A DNA stretch of 28,377 nucleotides, from NCBI GenBank assembly GCA_964564305.1, contig CAZMAM010000020.1, positions 1-28,377 of the forward strand, written 5' to 3'. A program made the translations under genes and the position numbers. Shown piece after piece: positions 21,570 through 28,377 of the stretch; position 1 is the first letter of the stretch; each line of letters starts with the position of its first letter. The DNA comes from RGIG1959 sp964564305 (GTDB taxonomy: Bacteria; Bacillota; Clostridia; Oscillospirales; Acutalibacteraceae). The notes beneath the pieces are model-generated. The model did not search any database, had not been told where the DNA came from, and saw nothing but the letters and a program-made list of their open reading frames with translations.

Positions 21570-22943
21570 GTGAAAAGAGCGGCAAATCGAAAAAGAGCGG
21601 CGGCCGCATTGCTGTGCGCGCTGCTGCTTTGGTGCTTTCCGGCAAGCGTATCGGCGTATTCGCTGCCTGAGGATGTTTCAATTCGGGCGGACGCGGCGAT
21701 GGTGGTCTTTTTGGGCGCCGACGCCGGGGAGGATCAGGTAATGTTCGAAAAGAACGCCGATACGCCGGTTCCCCCCGCCGGGCTGGTTCGGATTTTGCTT
21801 GGAACATACGCGAGCGAGCTTATCGACAGCCAAGGGATGGATCCCGCTCGCGCCACCGGGACATATACCGCCGGACTGGCGGAACAGGTCCGGGATCTCG
21901 GGCTGGTAACGGTGAATATGCAAGAGGGCGACGTCTGGCATTTGGACGATCTGCTGACGGTCAGCGTGATACAAACGGCGGCGGACGCCGTCACCGTTCT
22001 GATGCAGACGCTTGCCGGCGGGCAGGAGACGTTTGTGCAGGGTATGAACGATCTGCTTGGGCGGATCGGGTGTACCGGATCCCATGTCGCGAACGCTTAC
22101 GGGCTGGACGACCCGCAGCAGGTGTTCACCGCGCGGGACACGTATTTAATGCTGCGGTACGTTTCGCTGCATTGCCCGCGCATGCTGGATATTCTGGGCA
22201 AGCAGAGCCATACGGTGCATCCGGTGGTGGGGGAATCGGATTACTGGCCGACCACCAACACGATGCTGCGGGAAGATACCTCGGAATATTATTCCCCGCT
22301 CGCTTACGGGCGCTCGGGGTATACCGAATCCAACGGGCAGTCGCTGGCATCCGTTGCGAGAGACGGTGGATTCGAATATATGACGGTGGTTATCGGGTGC
22401 CGTCCGGCGCCGGCGGCCAAAGGGGAAAAGGAAGATTCGAATCCCGCTTTCACCGACACCCGCGCGCTGTTTCGCTGGGTGTACAACGCGTTTACTTACC
22501 GCACGATTATCAATCAGGGCCAGCCGGTGGATCGCGTACCCGTTGCGCTTTCGTGGCAGGCGGATTCGGTGCCGCTTGTTGCGGCGCAGGGGCTGGAGCG
22601 CATGGTTCGCTCCGAGGTGGACGTGAAAGCGCTGCGATTTGAGATTGCTCTCGATGAAAATCCGGCGGACGCGCCGCTGGAAAAAGGACAGATTTTGGGC
22701 AAGGTCTCGGTGTACGATGGAGACGAACTGGTGGGAGAAGTGCCGCTGGCGTCGGCTCAGGCGGTTTCCAGAAGCGCTCTGCTCGCGATGGTGCGCGGTA
22801 TTTGGCGGGTGATTTCCCACCCGGTGATGCTCACCGTTCTGGCGGTTTTGGCGGCTGTGCTCATCGGCACCGTTGTCGTCAGCGCCGTGCACAACCACAG
22901 CCGCAAAGCAAAGCGCCGCAAAAGTGTGAAGCGGTACCGGTAA
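21570..22943 (+). CDS. Peptidase S11 (DacA-type PBP) homologue with lost catalytic motifs
   Basis: The 457 residues follow the layout of D-alanyl-D-alanine carboxypeptidases that trim cell-wall pentapeptides: a signal peptide (to about residue 30, A-S-V-S-A), the S11 domain, a C-terminal beta domain, and a C-terminal membrane anchor (about 420-442) with a basic tail. Family landmarks such as F-V-Q-G-M-N-D-L-L-G, N-A-Y-G-L-D-D-P-Q and T-A-R-D-T-Y-L-M-L are clear. All three active-site motifs are changed: S-x-x-K is G71-L-V-R74, S-x-N is T136-A-A138, and K-T-G is R248-S-G250. It is therefore very likely not a peptidase but a wall-binding or regulatory protein. The GTG start has AAGGAGG upstream. 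The frame is fully intact, so it is not a decaying gene. Confidence 0.88.
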   Translation: MKRAANRKRAAAALLCALLLWCFPASVSAYSLPEDVSIRADAAMVVFLGADAGEDQVMFEKNADTPVPPAGLVRILLGTYASELIDSQGMDPARATGTYTAGLAEQVRDLGLVTVNMQEGDVWHLDDLLTVSVIQTAADAVTVLMQTLAGGQETFVQGMNDLLGRIGCTGSHVANAYGLDDPQQVFTARDTYLMLRYVSLHCPRMLDILGKQSHTVHPVVGESDYWPTTNTMLREDTSEYYSPLAYGRSGYTESNGQSLASVARDGGFEYMTVVIGCRPAPAAKGEKEDSNPAFTDTRALFRWVYNAFTYRTIINQGQPVDRVPVALSWQADSVPLVAAQGLERMVRSEVDVKALRFEIALDENPADAPLEKGQILGKVSVYDGDELVGEVPLASAQAVSRSALLAMVRGIWRVISHPVMLTVLAVLAAVLIGTVVVSAVHNHSRKAKRRKSVKRYR

Positions 22944-23011
22944 ACGCAAAGAGCCGTAAACTGCTCCCCGTTGCCCAAATACCGCCGAAAACGGTTTGGT
23001 GCGTTTGGCTG

Positions 23012-23043
23012 AAACCGATGCGGTGCCGTGTGCCGGTTTTCTT
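23012..23043 (+). terminator. Possible terminator after the S11 homologue
   Basis: AAACCG (23012-23017) and CGGTTT (23034-23039) can pair, followed by TCTT. The stem is short and the T-tract poor, so this is a weak call. Confidence 0.3.
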
Positions 23044-23065
23044 ATGTGAGCTTGCCGTACATGGC

Positions 23066-23093
23066 TTGACAAAAATTTTCGGCGGGTTATAAT
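23066..23093 (+). promoter_or_regulatory. Promoter of the flavodoxin-like gene
   Basis: Perfect TTGACA (23066-23071) and TATAAT (23088-23093) boxes with a 16-base spacer. The transcript start would be about 50 bases before the ATG. Confidence 0.8.
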
Positions 23094-23147
23094 GAAATTC
23101 AGCCGGTGAAAGCAGAAAGCACAACCGATTTTCTGGGAGGAATGATC

Positions 23148-23570
23148 ATGACCGTTGCCGTGCGCTTTTTTTCCAAAGGCGGAAATACCAAAAAAATTGC
23201 CAAGGCCGTTGCCGAGAAGGCCGGTGTTTCGGCAAAAACGGTGTTTGAACCCCTTGAGGAGGATACGGATATCCTCTTTCTCTGCGTTTCTCCGTACGGG
23301 TTCGACATAGACGATGCGGTTAAAACGTTTATCGGAGGAATTACGGTCAAAGTGGGCAAAGCGGTGCTGTGCGGCACCTCGGCAATGATTCCTTCCGTGC
23401 GAAAATATGTGGAGCCGCTGCTCGCCAAAAAGAATATTCCTTTGGAACAGGAAGAATTTTTCTGCCGCGGGTCGTTTCTGTTCCTGCACAAGGGAAGACC
23501 GAATGAGGAGGATACCAAGGCCGCCGCGGAATTTGCCGGGCGCGTTATCGCCCGCCAACCGGAAGTGTAA
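23148..23570 (+). CDS. Flavodoxin-family protein
   Basis: A 140-residue protein whose start, V-A-V-R-F-F-S-K-G-G-N-T-K-K-I-A-K-A-V, has the flavodoxin FMN-phosphate loop pattern (S/T-x-x-G-N-T). It then has D-I-L-F-L-C-V-S-P-Y-G and V-L-C-G-T-S-A-M-I, matching alternating strands of the fold. It probably binds FMN and carries electrons, but the partner is unknown. GGGAGG at 23135-23140 has correct spacing for the ATG at 23148; the in-frame GTG at 23106 and the ATG at 23142 are less likely. It is a single gene with its own strong promoter. Confidence 0.8.
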   Translation: MTVAVRFFSKGGNTKKIAKAVAEKAGVSAKTVFEPLEEDTDILFLCVSPYGFDIDDAVKTFIGGITVKVGKAVLCGTSAMIPSVRKYVEPLLAKKNIPLEQEEFFCRGSFLFLHKGRPNEEDTKAAAEFAGRVIARQPEV

Positions 23571-23651
23571 TCGGCGAACGTCAAAAACCGATTGCAAAGC
23601 AAACACTCGGTTTGTTGTTCGCTTTCCGCGGCAGAGCACACAAAATTTTTC

Positions 23652-23680
23652 TTGCAAACAGGGCCGCAAAGCGGTATAAT
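23652..23680 (+). promoter_or_regulatory. tRNA-Arg promoter
   Basis: TTGCAA (23652-23657) and TATAAT (23675-23680), spaced 17 bases, about 48 bases before the mature tRNA 5' end. Confidence 0.75.
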
Positions 23681-23734
23681 TAGCCGTGTCGAAAATGTGC
23701 CGTAAAGGTATGCCATAAAGCAAAAGCGCTTTAT

Positions 23735-23811
23735 CCGCCCGTGGCGAAGCTGGATATCGCAGTGGATTCCGATTCCAAAGGACGGGGGTTCGAATCCCTC
23801 CGGGCGGACCA
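23735..23811 (+). tRNA. tRNA-Arg (anticodon CCG)
   Basis: Seventy-seven bases fold as a cloverleaf. The acceptor is CCGCCCG/CGGGCGG, the D stem GCGA/TCGC, and the anticodon loop TTCCGAT with CCG at 23769-23771. The T arm is GGGGG-TTCGAAT-CCCTC, and CCA is encoded. The outermost anticodon-stem pair is a G-A mismatch. It reads CGG arginine codons. Confidence 0.93.
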
Positions 23812-23813
23812 CG

Positions 23814-23857
23814 CCGCCGCGAATGGTCTTTCTGTTCGCGGCGGTATTGCTTTTTTT
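23814..23857 (+). terminator. Terminator of tRNA-Arg
   Basis: A perfect 10-bp stem, CCGCCGCGAA with TTCGCGGCGG, is followed by TATTGC and seven T residues, starting 3 bases after the tRNA CCA. Confidence 0.88.
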
Positions 23858-23942
23858 GGCGCCGTTTTCTGTATTTTGGTACATTGTCTTCTGCGGCGGG
23901 CCGAAAAGCGTACACGCGGCAGGTTTTCCGACGGGCAAATGC

Positions 23943-23971
23943 TTGACATCCCAAAACATTCTTGGTATACT
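23943..23971 (+). promoter_or_regulatory. Promoter of the DUF4190-type gene
   Basis: TTGACA (23943-23948) and TATACT (23966-23971), spaced 17 bases. The roughly 95-base leader has a small GC-rich hairpin, CCGCCGG/CCGGCGG (24034-24051), ending 6 bases before the ribosome binding site. Confidence 0.8.
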
Positions 23972-24072
23972 AAGCGCGTTGTGCATCATTTTGTTTTGCG
24001 CTTTTTAAGGGCACGCGTATGCTCAAATTGAGTCCGCCGGCTGTCCGGCGGGATATAAGGAGGATATCCGGT

Positions 24073-24615
24073 ATGGATATGGAACAAAATCAAAATCAAA
24101 ATCAGGGCTCGCAGCCCGCTCCCGCTCCGCAGCCCACGCAAGCTGAAGCCACACAGCAGGCTGCGTCGGATGCCTCGCAGCCTGTGCCGGACGCGCAGGA
24201 ATCCGCACAGAACGCGCCGCAGCCTGTGCCGGATACGCCACAACCTGTGCCTGACACACCGCAGCCCGTGCTGCCCGTTTCCGGGACGGCACCGCAAGGG
24301 GGCGCGCCTTGGCAAGTGCCCCAACAGCAGCCGCCGCTGGATGACGGGCAAGGTTTTTCGATTGCCGCGCTGGTTTGCGGTATTCTCGGCATCGTGGGCG
24401 GATTTATCCCGGTTGTCAAGTATTTTACCACGGTGCTGGCCATTCTCGGTTTGGTGTTCGGCTTCATCGGCCGCAAAAAATCCACGGAAGCGCGCGGATC
24501 GGCGTCCGGAATGGCTACAGCCGGTTTGATACTGGGTATCTTAGGGGTCGTCGGCGCCATATTGGGGTTGGTATGCGACGCCGCCTGCAGCTGTGTGTCC
24601 TGTGTGTTTTCCTGA
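24073..24615 (+). CDS. Proline-rich DUF4190-type small membrane protein
   Basis: A 180-residue protein in two parts. Residues 1-90 are low-complexity, rich in Gln, Pro and Ala, with a repeated Q-P-V-P-D-T-P unit. Residues 93-170 hold two transmembrane hairpin segments of the DUF4190 pattern (A-L-V-C-G-I-L-G-I-V-G-G and A-G-L-I-L-G-I-L-G-V-V-G-A), ending in a Cys-rich tail. Function of the family is unknown. The frame is open from an ATG at 24019, but AAGGAGGA at 24057-24064 supports the ATG at 24073. Single gene between its own promoter and terminator. Confidence 0.82.
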   Translation: MDMEQNQNQNQGSQPAPAPQPTQAEATQQAASDASQPVPDAQESAQNAPQPVPDTPQPVPDTPQPVLPVSGTAPQGGAPWQVPQQQPPLDDGQGFSIAALVCGILGIVGGFIPVVKYFTTVLAILGLVFGFIGRKKSTEARGSASGMATAGLILGILGVVGAILGLVCDAACSCVSCVFS

Positions 24616-24660
24616 TTTCACCGTCGCTCCTTTCACAACAGGATGTCCCGGAACCACAAG

Positions 24661-24692
24661 GTCTGCGGCAGTTTTTTGCCGCAGACTTTTTT
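24661..24692 (+). terminator. Strong terminator after the DUF4190-type gene
   Basis: A perfect 10-bp stem, GTCTGCGGCA with TGCCGCAGAC, has a 6-base loop and is followed by six T residues. Confidence 0.93.
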
Positions 24693-24727
24693 CGTTTTCT
24701 TTGCCTTTAGCTTAGGGGGGGCTTGCT

Positions 24728-25570
24728 GTGTTTCCGACTTTTACCCTGTTTGGTAACACCATTTCGATGTACGCCGTCATCGCGGCGGCCGCGGGAATGC
24801 TCGTTGGAGTGATATACTGCCGGAGAATCCGCCGTTTGGGGTACGACGACAACGATGCGATTGCAATGCTGCTGATTGCGGCGGGCGGCGCGTTATTGGG
24901 TGGCAGTATACTGTATGCCGTCACCCGCCTGGATCTGCTGCCGGAATTGTTTCAAAGCCGTTCCCTTCGGGAAGGCTTCGCCGTGCTTTCGCAAATGTTC
25001 GGCGGCTTGGTCTATTACGGGGGGCTGTTTGGCGCTCTGCTGGCGGGAATGTTTTTTTTGCGCATCAAAAAGCTCGACACAACGGCGTTTGTGGACACCG
25101 CTGCCCCTTTGATTCCGCTCTTTCACGCCATCTCCCGCATCGGCTGTTTTTGCGGCGGATGCTGCTACGGCATTGAATCCCCGATCGGTTTTACCGTGTA
25201 CGGCAATCCCTATGTTCCCACACTCAACGGCGTGAGGCGGTTTCCGGTACAGCTGCTGGAATCGGCCGGGGAATTGCTGATTTTTCTTTTTCTGCAAACA
25301 TGGTATGTGAAAATTTGGGGTCCCCGTCTGAAAGGGCAGACCGCAGGCACACCGTCTCACCCGATGTGCGGGTATCTGCTTCCGCTTTATCTGATTTGCT
25401 ACGCTGTTTTGCGGTTTTTCGATGAATTCCTGCGCGGCGATGATATCCGCGGGTTCCTCTTTGGCGGGGCGCTCTCCACTTCGCAGTTTATCAGTTTGCT
25501 GGTGTTTACCGCGGCTTTGCTGTGGTGGCTGGCCCGGCGGTATGCCGCAAAAAAAGCGGCACACGGATAA
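24728..25570 (+). CDS. Prolipoprotein diacylglyceryl transferase (Lgt) family protein
   Basis: Lgt moves a diacylglyceryl group from phosphatidylglycerol to the lipobox Cys of prolipoproteins in the membrane. The 280-residue protein has about seven transmembrane segments, the G-G-L-V-Y-Y-G-G-L-F-G segment (about 97-107), the arginine-centred signature S-R-I-G-C-F-C-G-G-C-C-Y-G (R137) and a late Y-A-V-L-R-F-F-D-E-F-L-R-G-D. The signature has Cys-rich positions where classic Lgt has G-N-F-x-N-x-E, as in a common Clostridial branch, so it may be a paralogue with a different acceptor. It starts at GTG 24728 after a GGGGGGG run at 24715-24721. The promoter is not clear. Confidence 0.82.
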   Translation: MFPTFTLFGNTISMYAVIAAAAGMLVGVIYCRRIRRLGYDDNDAIAMLLIAAGGALLGGSILYAVTRLDLLPELFQSRSLREGFAVLSQMFGGLVYYGGLFGALLAGMFFLRIKKLDTTAFVDTAAPLIPLFHAISRIGCFCGGCCYGIESPIGFTVYGNPYVPTLNGVRRFPVQLLESAGELLIFLFLQTWYVKIWGPRLKGQTAGTPSHPMCGYLLPLYLICYAVLRFFDEFLRGDDIRGFLFGGALSTSQFISLLVFTAALLWWLARRYAAKKAAHG

Positions 25571-25579
25571 AACGGTTTC

Positions 25580-25674
25580 AGGCAACACCGCACAAGGGAA
25601 AGCTTTCATCCTGCGCCTTTCGCCTGCCGCTTTTTTGCACGACGGGGCACGGCAATCTTTGTGCGGTATTGTCT
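25580..25674. repeat. MITE-like inverted-repeat element
   Basis: The left end AGGCAACACCGCACAA (25580-25595) and the right end TTGTGCGGTATTGTCT (25659-25674) are reverse complements at 14 of 16 positions, enclosing about 60 bases without an ORF. A near-identical left end (15 of 16) recurs at 28324. Size, non-coding interior and recurrence fit a small non-autonomous transposable element. I see no clear target duplication. Confidence 0.6.
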
Positions 25675-25702
25675 TTACAAAACGGGTTTTTTCCCGTATA
25701 AT
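25674..25702 (+). promoter_or_regulatory. Promoter of the PlsY-like/glycosyltransferase operon
   Basis: TTTACA (25674-25679) and a perfect TATAAT (25697-25702), spaced 17 bases. The -35 box begins on the last base of the MITE-like element. The spacer contains ACGGG-TTTTTT-CCCGT, a possible small hairpin or operator. Confidence 0.75.
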
Positions 25703-25791
25703 ATGAACAACCCGTTAACAAATACATACCGCGCGGGGATTTTCCCGATTATATTGGGATTTTTCGGCCGGGGGAGAAGGGAGGCGGCATA

Positions 25792-26397
25792 ATGGCCTTT
25801 TTGTTTACGGCGCTGGGATATCTTTGCGGCAGCGTATTGTTTGCCGATATTTTTACGGCGCTTTTTCATAAAAAAGGCGCCTGCCTCCAAAGCGAGGATC
25901 GCAACCCCGGAACGGCAAACGCTTATCTGTACGGCGGGTTTTGGTGCGGAACGCTCACCCTGATCGGAGATTTGCTCAAAGGATTTTTGCCGGTTTTTCT
26001 TTACCTGCGGCTTGCCGCGCTATCCCCGCAATGGGGTTTGGCGCCGGTTCTCGCGGCGCCGGTGCTGGGGCATATATTCTCCCTGTTTCACCGCTTTCGC
26101 GGCGGGAAGGGAGTGGCCACCTCCTTTGGATGCCTGCTGGGATTGCTGCCGTATTTTCAGCCGGTGGCGATCTTGGCCGGCGTGTTCCTCATGCTCTCCT
26201 TGGTGCTGCGCGTATCGCCCCACTTTTACCGCACGCTGGTCGCTTTTCCGCTCACCGTTTTGCTGATGGCGGTATTCCGGGTGGCTTGGCCGGTTTGGGC
26301 CGGATTTGCGGGAATAGCGGGGGCGGTCTGCCTGAAACTGTTATTCAGCAAAGAAAAGCGCCGGAAATGTGAGGTGAAGCTGTTGTGGATGCGCTGA
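25792..26397 (+). CDS. PlsY-like glycerol-3-phosphate acyltransferase family protein
   Basis: PlsY proteins transfer an acyl group from acyl-phosphate to glycerol-3-phosphate, the first step of phospholipid synthesis. The 201-residue protein has about five transmembrane segments and the family loops in order: G-S-V-L-F-A-D (loop 1), R-N-P-G-T-A-N-A (residues 37-44, for G-N-x-G-A-T-N), D-L-L-K-G, and L-G-H-I-F-S-L-F-H-R-F-R-G-G-K-G-V-A-T (about 92-110). Loops 1 and 2 depart from the consensus (no G-S-I-P, Ala-Asn for Thr-Asn), so it may be a paralogue. GAAGGGAGG precedes the ATG. Its end overlaps the glycosyltransferase start by 13 bases. Confidence 0.83.
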   Translation: MAFLFTALGYLCGSVLFADIFTALFHKKGACLQSEDRNPGTANAYLYGGFWCGTLTLIGDLLKGFLPVFLYLRLAALSPQWGLAPVLAAPVLGHIFSLFHRFRGGKGVATSFGCLLGLLPYFQPVAILAGVFLMLSLVLRVSPHFYRTLVAFPLTVLLMAVFRVAWPVWAGFAGIAGAVCLKLLFSKEKRRKCEVKLLWMR

Positions 26398-27557
26398 TTC
26401 TCACTTGCGGAACCGGCGGCGGACACAACAGCGCCTGCGCCGCGGTACAGCAGGAACTGACGTCCCGCGGGCACCGCGTTCAGACGCTCAATCCGTATTT
26501 GCTCAAAGGGGAAAAAGTCGCGGATCTTGTCAACAACGCCTATATTATGCTCGCGCAAAAGGCGCCTTCCGCTTTTGGGGTGGTTTACGAAATCGGCAAC
26601 GCTTACCGCTATCTGCCCGTGCGCTCCCCGGTTTATCACGTCAACCGGCTGATGGCGCCGGTTCTTCAGCGGTGGATAGACGAGAGGCATTTTGATGTAA
26701 TCGCCTCCACCCACCTGTTTCCCGCGGAAATTCTCACCAATATGAAGCGGTGCGGCGGTTCACTGCCGCCAACGGTTTATATCGCGACCGATTACACCTG
26801 CATTCCCTTTACCGAAGAAACCGAATGCGACGCTTATGTGATTCCCTGCGCGCAGCTGACGGACGAATTTGCCCAAAGAGGCATTCCCGCTCAGAAACTC
26901 TATCCGCTCGGCATTCCGGTGAGCGAAGCGTACGCCGAACCCCTTGCCAAAGAGGAAGCCAGAAGGCTTTTGGGCATCGATCCGGAAAAGCTCGTTATTC
27001 TTTTGGCGGGAGGCAGCATCGGCGCGGGGCAGATTGAACAGATTATCCCGCTTATTTTGGGTCACTACGGGGAAAGCGCGCAGTTAATCGTCGTCTGCGG
27101 GAACAATAAGGCGCTGTACCGGCGGCTGGAGCGTGCATACGCGGACAAATGCCAACTGCTGGAGTTTACGTCGCAAATGGCCGTGTATATGCGGGCGTGC
27201 GATTTGTTTTTATCTAAACCGGGCGGGCTTTCCTCCACTGAAGCGGCCGTCGGGGGCACGGCGCTCATTCACCTGGCGCCGATTCCCGGTTGCGAAACCC
27301 GAAACCGGGATTTCTTTGCCGTCCACGGCATGGCTTATTCCGCCTCTTCGCCCAAAAAGAACCTGTGCAGCGCCTGCGATATGCTGCTGGATCCCGCAAA
27401 CCGAAAGACCATGCGGGAAAATCAGCGGCGGATTATCCCGCCGCACGCGGCCAAATCCATCGCCGATATCATGGAATCGTCCGCCAGCAACGCGCTAGCC
27501 GGCGTTTTGCGGACATCGCTGCCTTCACTGGGCACAGTGAGCGAAGTGCGGGAATAA
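26385..27557 (+). CDS. MGDG-synthase/UgtP-like glycosyltransferase (GT28)
   Basis: A 390-residue GT-B enzyme of the monogalactosyldiacylglycerol synthase type, which adds sugar from a UDP-sugar to diacylglycerol to make membrane glycolipid. The N-terminal domain starts with L-I-L-T-C-G-T-G-G-G-H-N-S-A (membrane acceptor side). The C-terminal domain has I-L-L-A-G-G-S-I-G-A-G, L-I-V-V-C-G-N-N-K-A and the nucleotide-sugar site S-K-P-G-G-L-S-S-T-E-A. The start is GTG 26385 with GAGGTG 8 bases upstream, inside the PlsY-like gene, so the two lipid genes are coupled. The sugar cannot be told from sequence. Confidence 0.88.
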   Translation: MDALILTCGTGGGHNSACAAVQQELTSRGHRVQTLNPYLLKGEKVADLVNNAYIMLAQKAPSAFGVVYEIGNAYRYLPVRSPVYHVNRLMAPVLQRWIDERHFDVIASTHLFPAEILTNMKRCGGSLPPTVYIATDYTCIPFTEETECDAYVIPCAQLTDEFAQRGIPAQKLYPLGIPVSEAYAEPLAKEEARRLLGIDPEKLVILLAGGSIGAGQIEQIIPLILGHYGESAQLIVVCGNNKALYRRLERAYADKCQLLEFTSQMAVYMRACDLFLSKPGGLSSTEAAVGGTALIHLAPIPGCETRNRDFFAVHGMAYSASSPKKNLCSACDMLLDPANRKTMRENQRRIIPPHAAKSIADIMESSASNALAGVLRTSLPSLGTVSEVRE

Positions 27558-27698
27558 CCGCCAAAAACGTTAAAAAAGCGTGAAATTGTGGAAATACCGT
27601 CCCGGTGATCCACTTTCTGTTTTGCGCGGAAAGCTCCAATATCGTTGTTAGTGCTTTTCATTTGTAAGACAGAGCAGAATTTTTAGCAAATTTTTGAC

Positions 27699-27750
27699 AA
27701 AAAGCACCCTCCGGCAATGGCGTGTAACCTTTTACCGGAGGGTGCTTTTT
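27699..27750. terminator. Bidirectional terminator
   Basis: A perfect 16-bp stem, AAAAAGCACCCTCCGG with CCGGAGGGTGCTTTTT. The A and T runs serve as T-tracts in both directions, ending the glycosyltransferase operon (+) and the tRNA-Leu transcript (-). The bases from 27558 to 27698 hold nothing I can identify. Confidence 0.92.
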
Positions 27751-27812
27751 GGTGCCTGTTTTACATGATTTCTGCACGAAATTCTGAGAAACCCTGTATA
27801 TGCGGTCTCTTA

Positions 27813-27897
27813 TGGTGCGAGTGACGGGACTTGAACCCGTACGCCATTTGGCACACGCCCCTCAAACGTGCCTGTCTGCCTGTTCCAGCACACTCGC
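27813..27897 (-). tRNA. tRNA-Leu (anticodon GAG)
   Basis: Eighty-five bases on the minus strand. The acceptor is GCGAGTG/CACTCGC, the anticodon stem CACGT/GCGTG, and the loop TTGAGGG with GAG (27861-27863). A long class II variable arm and an encoded CCA are present. It reads CUC/CUU leucine codons. Confidence 0.94.
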
Positions 27898-27999
27898 ATA
27901 GAAAAAAACGAAAAAATTCGGTGAACAGAGAAATGAAACAACACTTTTGCCTGGCTTGCCCGGGTTTCCTACCTCGATTTCCTTCCCAAATACCTGTTT

Positions 28000-28028
28000 A
28001 GTATACCACCGCTTTTTCTCTCTGTCAA
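28000..28028 (-). promoter_or_regulatory. tRNA-Leu promoter
   Basis: On the minus strand TTGACA (28023-28028) and TATACT (28000-28005), spaced 17 bases. The leader before the tRNA is about 95 bases, long for a tRNA gene. Confidence 0.8.
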
Positions 28029-28066
28029 CCGTTTGGCGGGGGAATTTCTCGCGCCTGCCGGGAAGC

Positions 28067-28095
28067 TTGACAGCTTTTGCGCGATATGGTATACT
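28067..28095 (+). promoter_or_regulatory. tRNA-Thr promoter
   Basis: TTGACA (28067-28072) and TATACT (28090-28095), spaced 17 bases. It is divergent from the tRNA-Leu promoter, with the -35 boxes about 38 bases apart. Confidence 0.85.
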
Positions 28096-28116
28096 GCCTT
28101 ACACCAACCGACACAG

Positions 28117-28192
28117 GCTGGCATAGCTCAGCAGGTAGAGCAGCTGATTTGTAATCAGCAGGTCGGGGGTTCGAATCCGTCTGCCAGCTCCA
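28117..28192 (+). tRNA. tRNA-Thr (anticodon TGT)
   Basis: Seventy-six bases. The acceptor is GCTGGCA/TGCCAGC, the anticodon stem GCTGA/TCAGC with loop TTTGTAA (TGT), and the T loop TTCGAAT. CCA is encoded. It reads ACA threonine codons. Confidence 0.96.
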
Positions 28193-28195
28193 CGG

Positions 28196-28228
28196 AAAAC
28201 GGCCGCGCATAGCGCGACCGTTTTTTTT
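28196..28228 (+). terminator. Terminator of tRNA-Thr
   Basis: AAAACGG with CCGTTTT, plus an inner CGCGC/GCGCG stem, followed by a run of eight T residues, 4 bases after the tRNA CCA. Confidence 0.88.
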
Positions 28229-28323
28229 CGGTTCGTGTCCCTCTTATCTGCGCCGTGCAATGCGGCCTTGTTGCGCTTACTCGGGCGCCTGCCGGGCGGC
28301 TCGCATGATTCGGATTTTCCTAA

Positions 28324-28377
28324 AGGCAACACCGCATAATAAGCAAATTCTCGTCCTGAATCGATGAATGCGTGTAT
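28324..28377. repeat. Start of another copy of the MITE/IS terminal motif
   Basis: AGGCAACACCGCATAA at 28324-28339 matches the left end of the element at 25580 in 15 of 16 bases. The following bases differ, and the window ends before a partner repeat can be seen. It may be a different member of the family or the end of a full insertion sequence. Confidence 0.5.

Noticed and set aside
22146..23954. A 602-codon open frame on the minus strand
   Set aside because: It runs across the S11 homologue, the flavodoxin-like gene and the tRNA-Arg gene; the composition is that of a shadow frame.
23741..24031. A + strand open frame starting in tRNA-Arg
   Set aside because: It covers the tRNA, its terminator and the next promoter and has no ribosome binding site.

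Overview
The window looks like a piece of a Gram-positive Clostridia chromosome, probably of the Oscillospiraceae/Ruminococcaceae type. The reasons are AGGAGG-type ribosome binding sites, many GTG and TTG starts, lipoprotein and sortase genes, and the gene families present. The taxon is inferred from gene content only. Everything is on the + strand except a DegV-family gene and a tRNA-Leu.

Region 1 (1-8926) is the mating-pore block of an integrative conjugative element of the Tn1549/CTn kind: a 5'-truncated VirD4 coupling ATPase, a small VirB2/Maff2-like membrane protein, a VirB6/TrbL-like channel protein, a 79-residue unknown, a PrgI-family protein, the VirB4 ATPase, a class B sortase, and a long membrane-anchored protein ending in a CHAP cell-wall hydrolase domain. 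No relaxase, integrase or element end is visible. The block stops at a strong terminator, and an IS30-family insertion sequence (about 9007-10130) sits directly behind it.

Region 2 (10300-13976) is a metal-import operon: a small Cys-containing membrane protein, a ZnuA-like binding lipoprotein, a ZnuC-like ATPase, a ZnuB-like permease and a second lipoprotein. It has a consensus promoter whose -35 box lies inside a perfect inverted repeat (a likely metal-repressor site), a hairpin between genes one and two, overlapping start/stop codons further on, and a strong terminator.

Region 3 (14040-20351) is housekeeping: proC alone, then one probable operon of rsmD, coaD, a coiled-coil protein, a GH36 alpha-galactosidase, a RimK-like ATP-grasp enzyme and an S4-domain RNA-binding protein. 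Region 4 (20403-23570) has a DegV fatty-acid-binding protein on the minus strand, a divergently placed D-Ala-D-Ala carboxypeptidase homologue in which all three catalytic motifs have been lost, and a flavodoxin-like protein.

Region 5 (23652-28377) holds tRNA-Arg(CCG), a proline-rich DUF4190-type membrane protein, an Lgt-family protein, a roughly 95-bp MITE-like inverted-repeat element, a PlsY-like acyltransferase overlapping an MGDG-synthase/UgtP-like glycosyltransferase, tRNA-Leu(GAG) on the minus strand and tRNA-Thr(TGT). A third copy of the MITE terminal motif starts about 50 bases before the window ends. The points most worth following are the pseudoenzyme carboxypeptidase, the two uncharacterised partners in the metal operon, the MITE-like repeat, and the broken coupling-protein junction at the left edge.
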